Positions 6,092 through 7,070 of a stretch of 7,070 nucleotides of DNA are shown here, in pieces. Within the stretch, counting starts at the first letter, position 1. Each line of letters opens with the position of its first letter. The stretch lies in the NCBI GenBank assembly GCA_017430675.1, contig JAFRMM010000121.1, forward strand, positions 1 through 7,070, read 5' to 3'. Made by a program: the position numbers and the translations under genes. The notes beneath the pieces were generated by a model. It did no database searches. It saw only the letters and a program-made list of their open reading frames with translations, and was not told the origin of the DNA. This DNA comes from Prevotella sp. (GTDB lineage Bacteria; Bacteroidota; Bacteroidia; Bacteroidales; Bacteroidaceae).

Positions 6092-7070
6092 TTACTTGTT
6101 GATCTTCGCCCATGTGTCTTTAAGCCCGACAGTCTTGTTGAAGACGGGCTTCTCGGGCGTGGAGTCTGAATCAGGCGTGAAGTAGCCGATACGCTGGAAC
6201 TGCAGATAGGTCAGCGGTTTCATATCAGCGGCGAAGGGCTCGATATAGCAGTTCTTCAGCACACTGAGCGAGTCGGGGTTGATGATCTGCTTCATGGCTG
6301 TCACGGCATCGCAGTTTTGCTCCTCACGGATGGCTGCCAGTTCGTCACGGGGATTCTCCACCTTCCACAGACGGTCATAGAGACGTACCTCCGCCTTGAC
6401 GGCGTGGGCACAACTCACCCAGTGGAGTGTCTTACCCTTGATCTTACGGTTGGAGCCGGGCAGACCACTGCGCGACTCCGGGTCGTAGGTGCAGTAGATG
6501 GTGGTCACGTTGCCGTTCTCATCCTCATCACAGGGATGATCCTCGTTGCACTGGATGATATAGGCATTCTTCAGGCGCACCTCCTTACCGGGAGCCAGAC
6601 GCATGAACTTCTTCTCGGCTTCCTTCATGAAATCATCGCGCTCGATCCACAGTTCGCGGCTGAACTCGATGGTGTGGGTACCGTCAGCCTCGTTCTCTGG
6701 ATTGTTCACGGCAGTGAGTTGCTCCACCTGTCCCTCGGGATAGTTGGTGATCACCACCTTCACGGGATCCAGCACGGCTGACACGCGGATAGCGCGGCTG
6801 TTCAGGTCATCCCTGACGGCACTCTCCAGCAATGCCATGTCGTTCAGGGCGTCGATCTTCGTATAGCCGATCTTGTCGATGAAACTGACGATACTCTCAG
6901 GACTGTAACCACGACGACGGAAACCGCAGATCGTCGGCATACGGGGATCGTCCCAACCGCTTACCAGTTTCTCGTTCACCAATGCCAGCAGGTTGCGCTT
7001 CGACATCAGCGTGTAGTTCAGGTTCAGTTTGTTGAACTCCGTCTGACGGGGACGGTTGTCCTCGATATGG
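6092..7070 (-). CDS. glnS: Glutaminyl-tRNA synthetase, C-terminal part (5' end outside window)
   Basis: Charges tRNA-Gln with glutamine using ATP; cytosolic class I synthetase. The frame is open to the right edge, giving 325 complete visible residues of a protein usually about 550-580 long; the ATG at 7004-7006 is internal. Upstream of it reads RQTEFNKLNLNYTL, which runs directly into MSKR, the GlnRS version of the KMSKS ATP-binding loop (visible residues 22-25). GWDDPRMPT (38-46) and RRRGY (51-55), both strongly conserved in GlnRS, follow. The remainder is the C-terminal anticodon-binding beta-barrel region, with DPVKVVITNY, GKEVRLKNAY, HWVSCAHAV and the final EKPVFNKTVGLKDTWAKI, which closely matches the end of E. 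coli GlnRS. The HIGH motif lies outside the window. It is the upstream gene of a group continuing directly into the TPR gene with no gap (TAAATG). Confidence 0.97.
   Translation of the reverse strand, partial: HIEDNRPRQTEFNKLNLNYTLMSKRNLLALVNEKLVSGWDDPRMPTICGFRRRGYSPESIVSFIDKIGYTKIDALNDMALLESAVRDDLNSRAIRVSAVLDPVKVVITNYPEGQVEQLTAVNNPENEADGTHTIEFSRELWIERDDFMKEAEKKFMRLAPGKEVRLKNAYIIQCNEDHPCDEDENGNVTTIYCTYDPESRSGLPGSNRKIKGKTLHWVSCAHAVKAEVRLYDRLWKVENPRDELAAIREEQNCDAVTAMKQIINPDSLSVLKNCYIEPFAADMKPLTYLQFQRIGYFTPDSDSTPEKPVFNKTVGLKDTWAKINK

Noticed and set aside
6317..6781. Open frame on the + strand, antisense to glnS
   Set aside because: It mirrors the codon structure of glnS and shows no independent domain or start signal.

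Overview
The window looks like chromosomal DNA of a Bacteroidales bacterium, most likely Prevotella or a close relative. Three things point there. The xylose isomerase tail closely resembles the Prevotella/Bacteroides form as I remember it. The one clear promoter has a Bacteroidetes-type -7 box (TAnnTTTG), and strong Shine-Dalgarno sequences are absent. The GDP-fucose synthase carries the RPVEG-region extension I associate with this phylum. This assignment comes from family recollection, not a database search.

Layout from left to right: (1) bases 1-536, + strand, the 3' part of xylA (xylose isomerase). (2) A perfect 12-bp-stem hairpin at 541-568 separates xylA from the convergent minus-strand genes and probably terminates transcription in both directions. 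(3) 571-3923, minus strand, a three-gene operon read in the order manC (mannose-1-phosphate guanylyltransferase), gmd (GDP-mannose 4,6-dehydratase), fcl (GDP-L-fucose synthase), with a 4-bp gap and a 20-bp overlap at the junctions. Together the three enzymes convert mannose-1-phosphate to GDP-L-fucose. (4) 3924-4037, the only intergenic region over 100 bp, holds the presumed manC promoter, whose -7 box forms half of a perfect 8-bp inverted repeat. (5) 4038-7070, minus strand, a second tightly packed group read in the order glnS (glutaminyl-tRNA synthetase, 5' end off the window), a cytosolic TPR-repeat protein of unknown function, and a DedA-family membrane protein. The glnS stop touches the TPR start with no gap, and the TPR stop and DedA start overlap by 4 bp.

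Most of the window is ordinary metabolism and housekeeping. The points worth a second look are: an in-frame heptanucleotide tandem repeat inside fcl, where a one-unit length change would shift the frame; a second lineage-type insertion in the same enzyme; the mirrored -7 boxes in front of manC; and the uncharacterised TPR-DedA pair translationally coupled behind glnS. I see no mobile element, CRISPR array, RNA gene or clear new defence or biosynthetic system. No gene-free stretch exceeds 300 bases.
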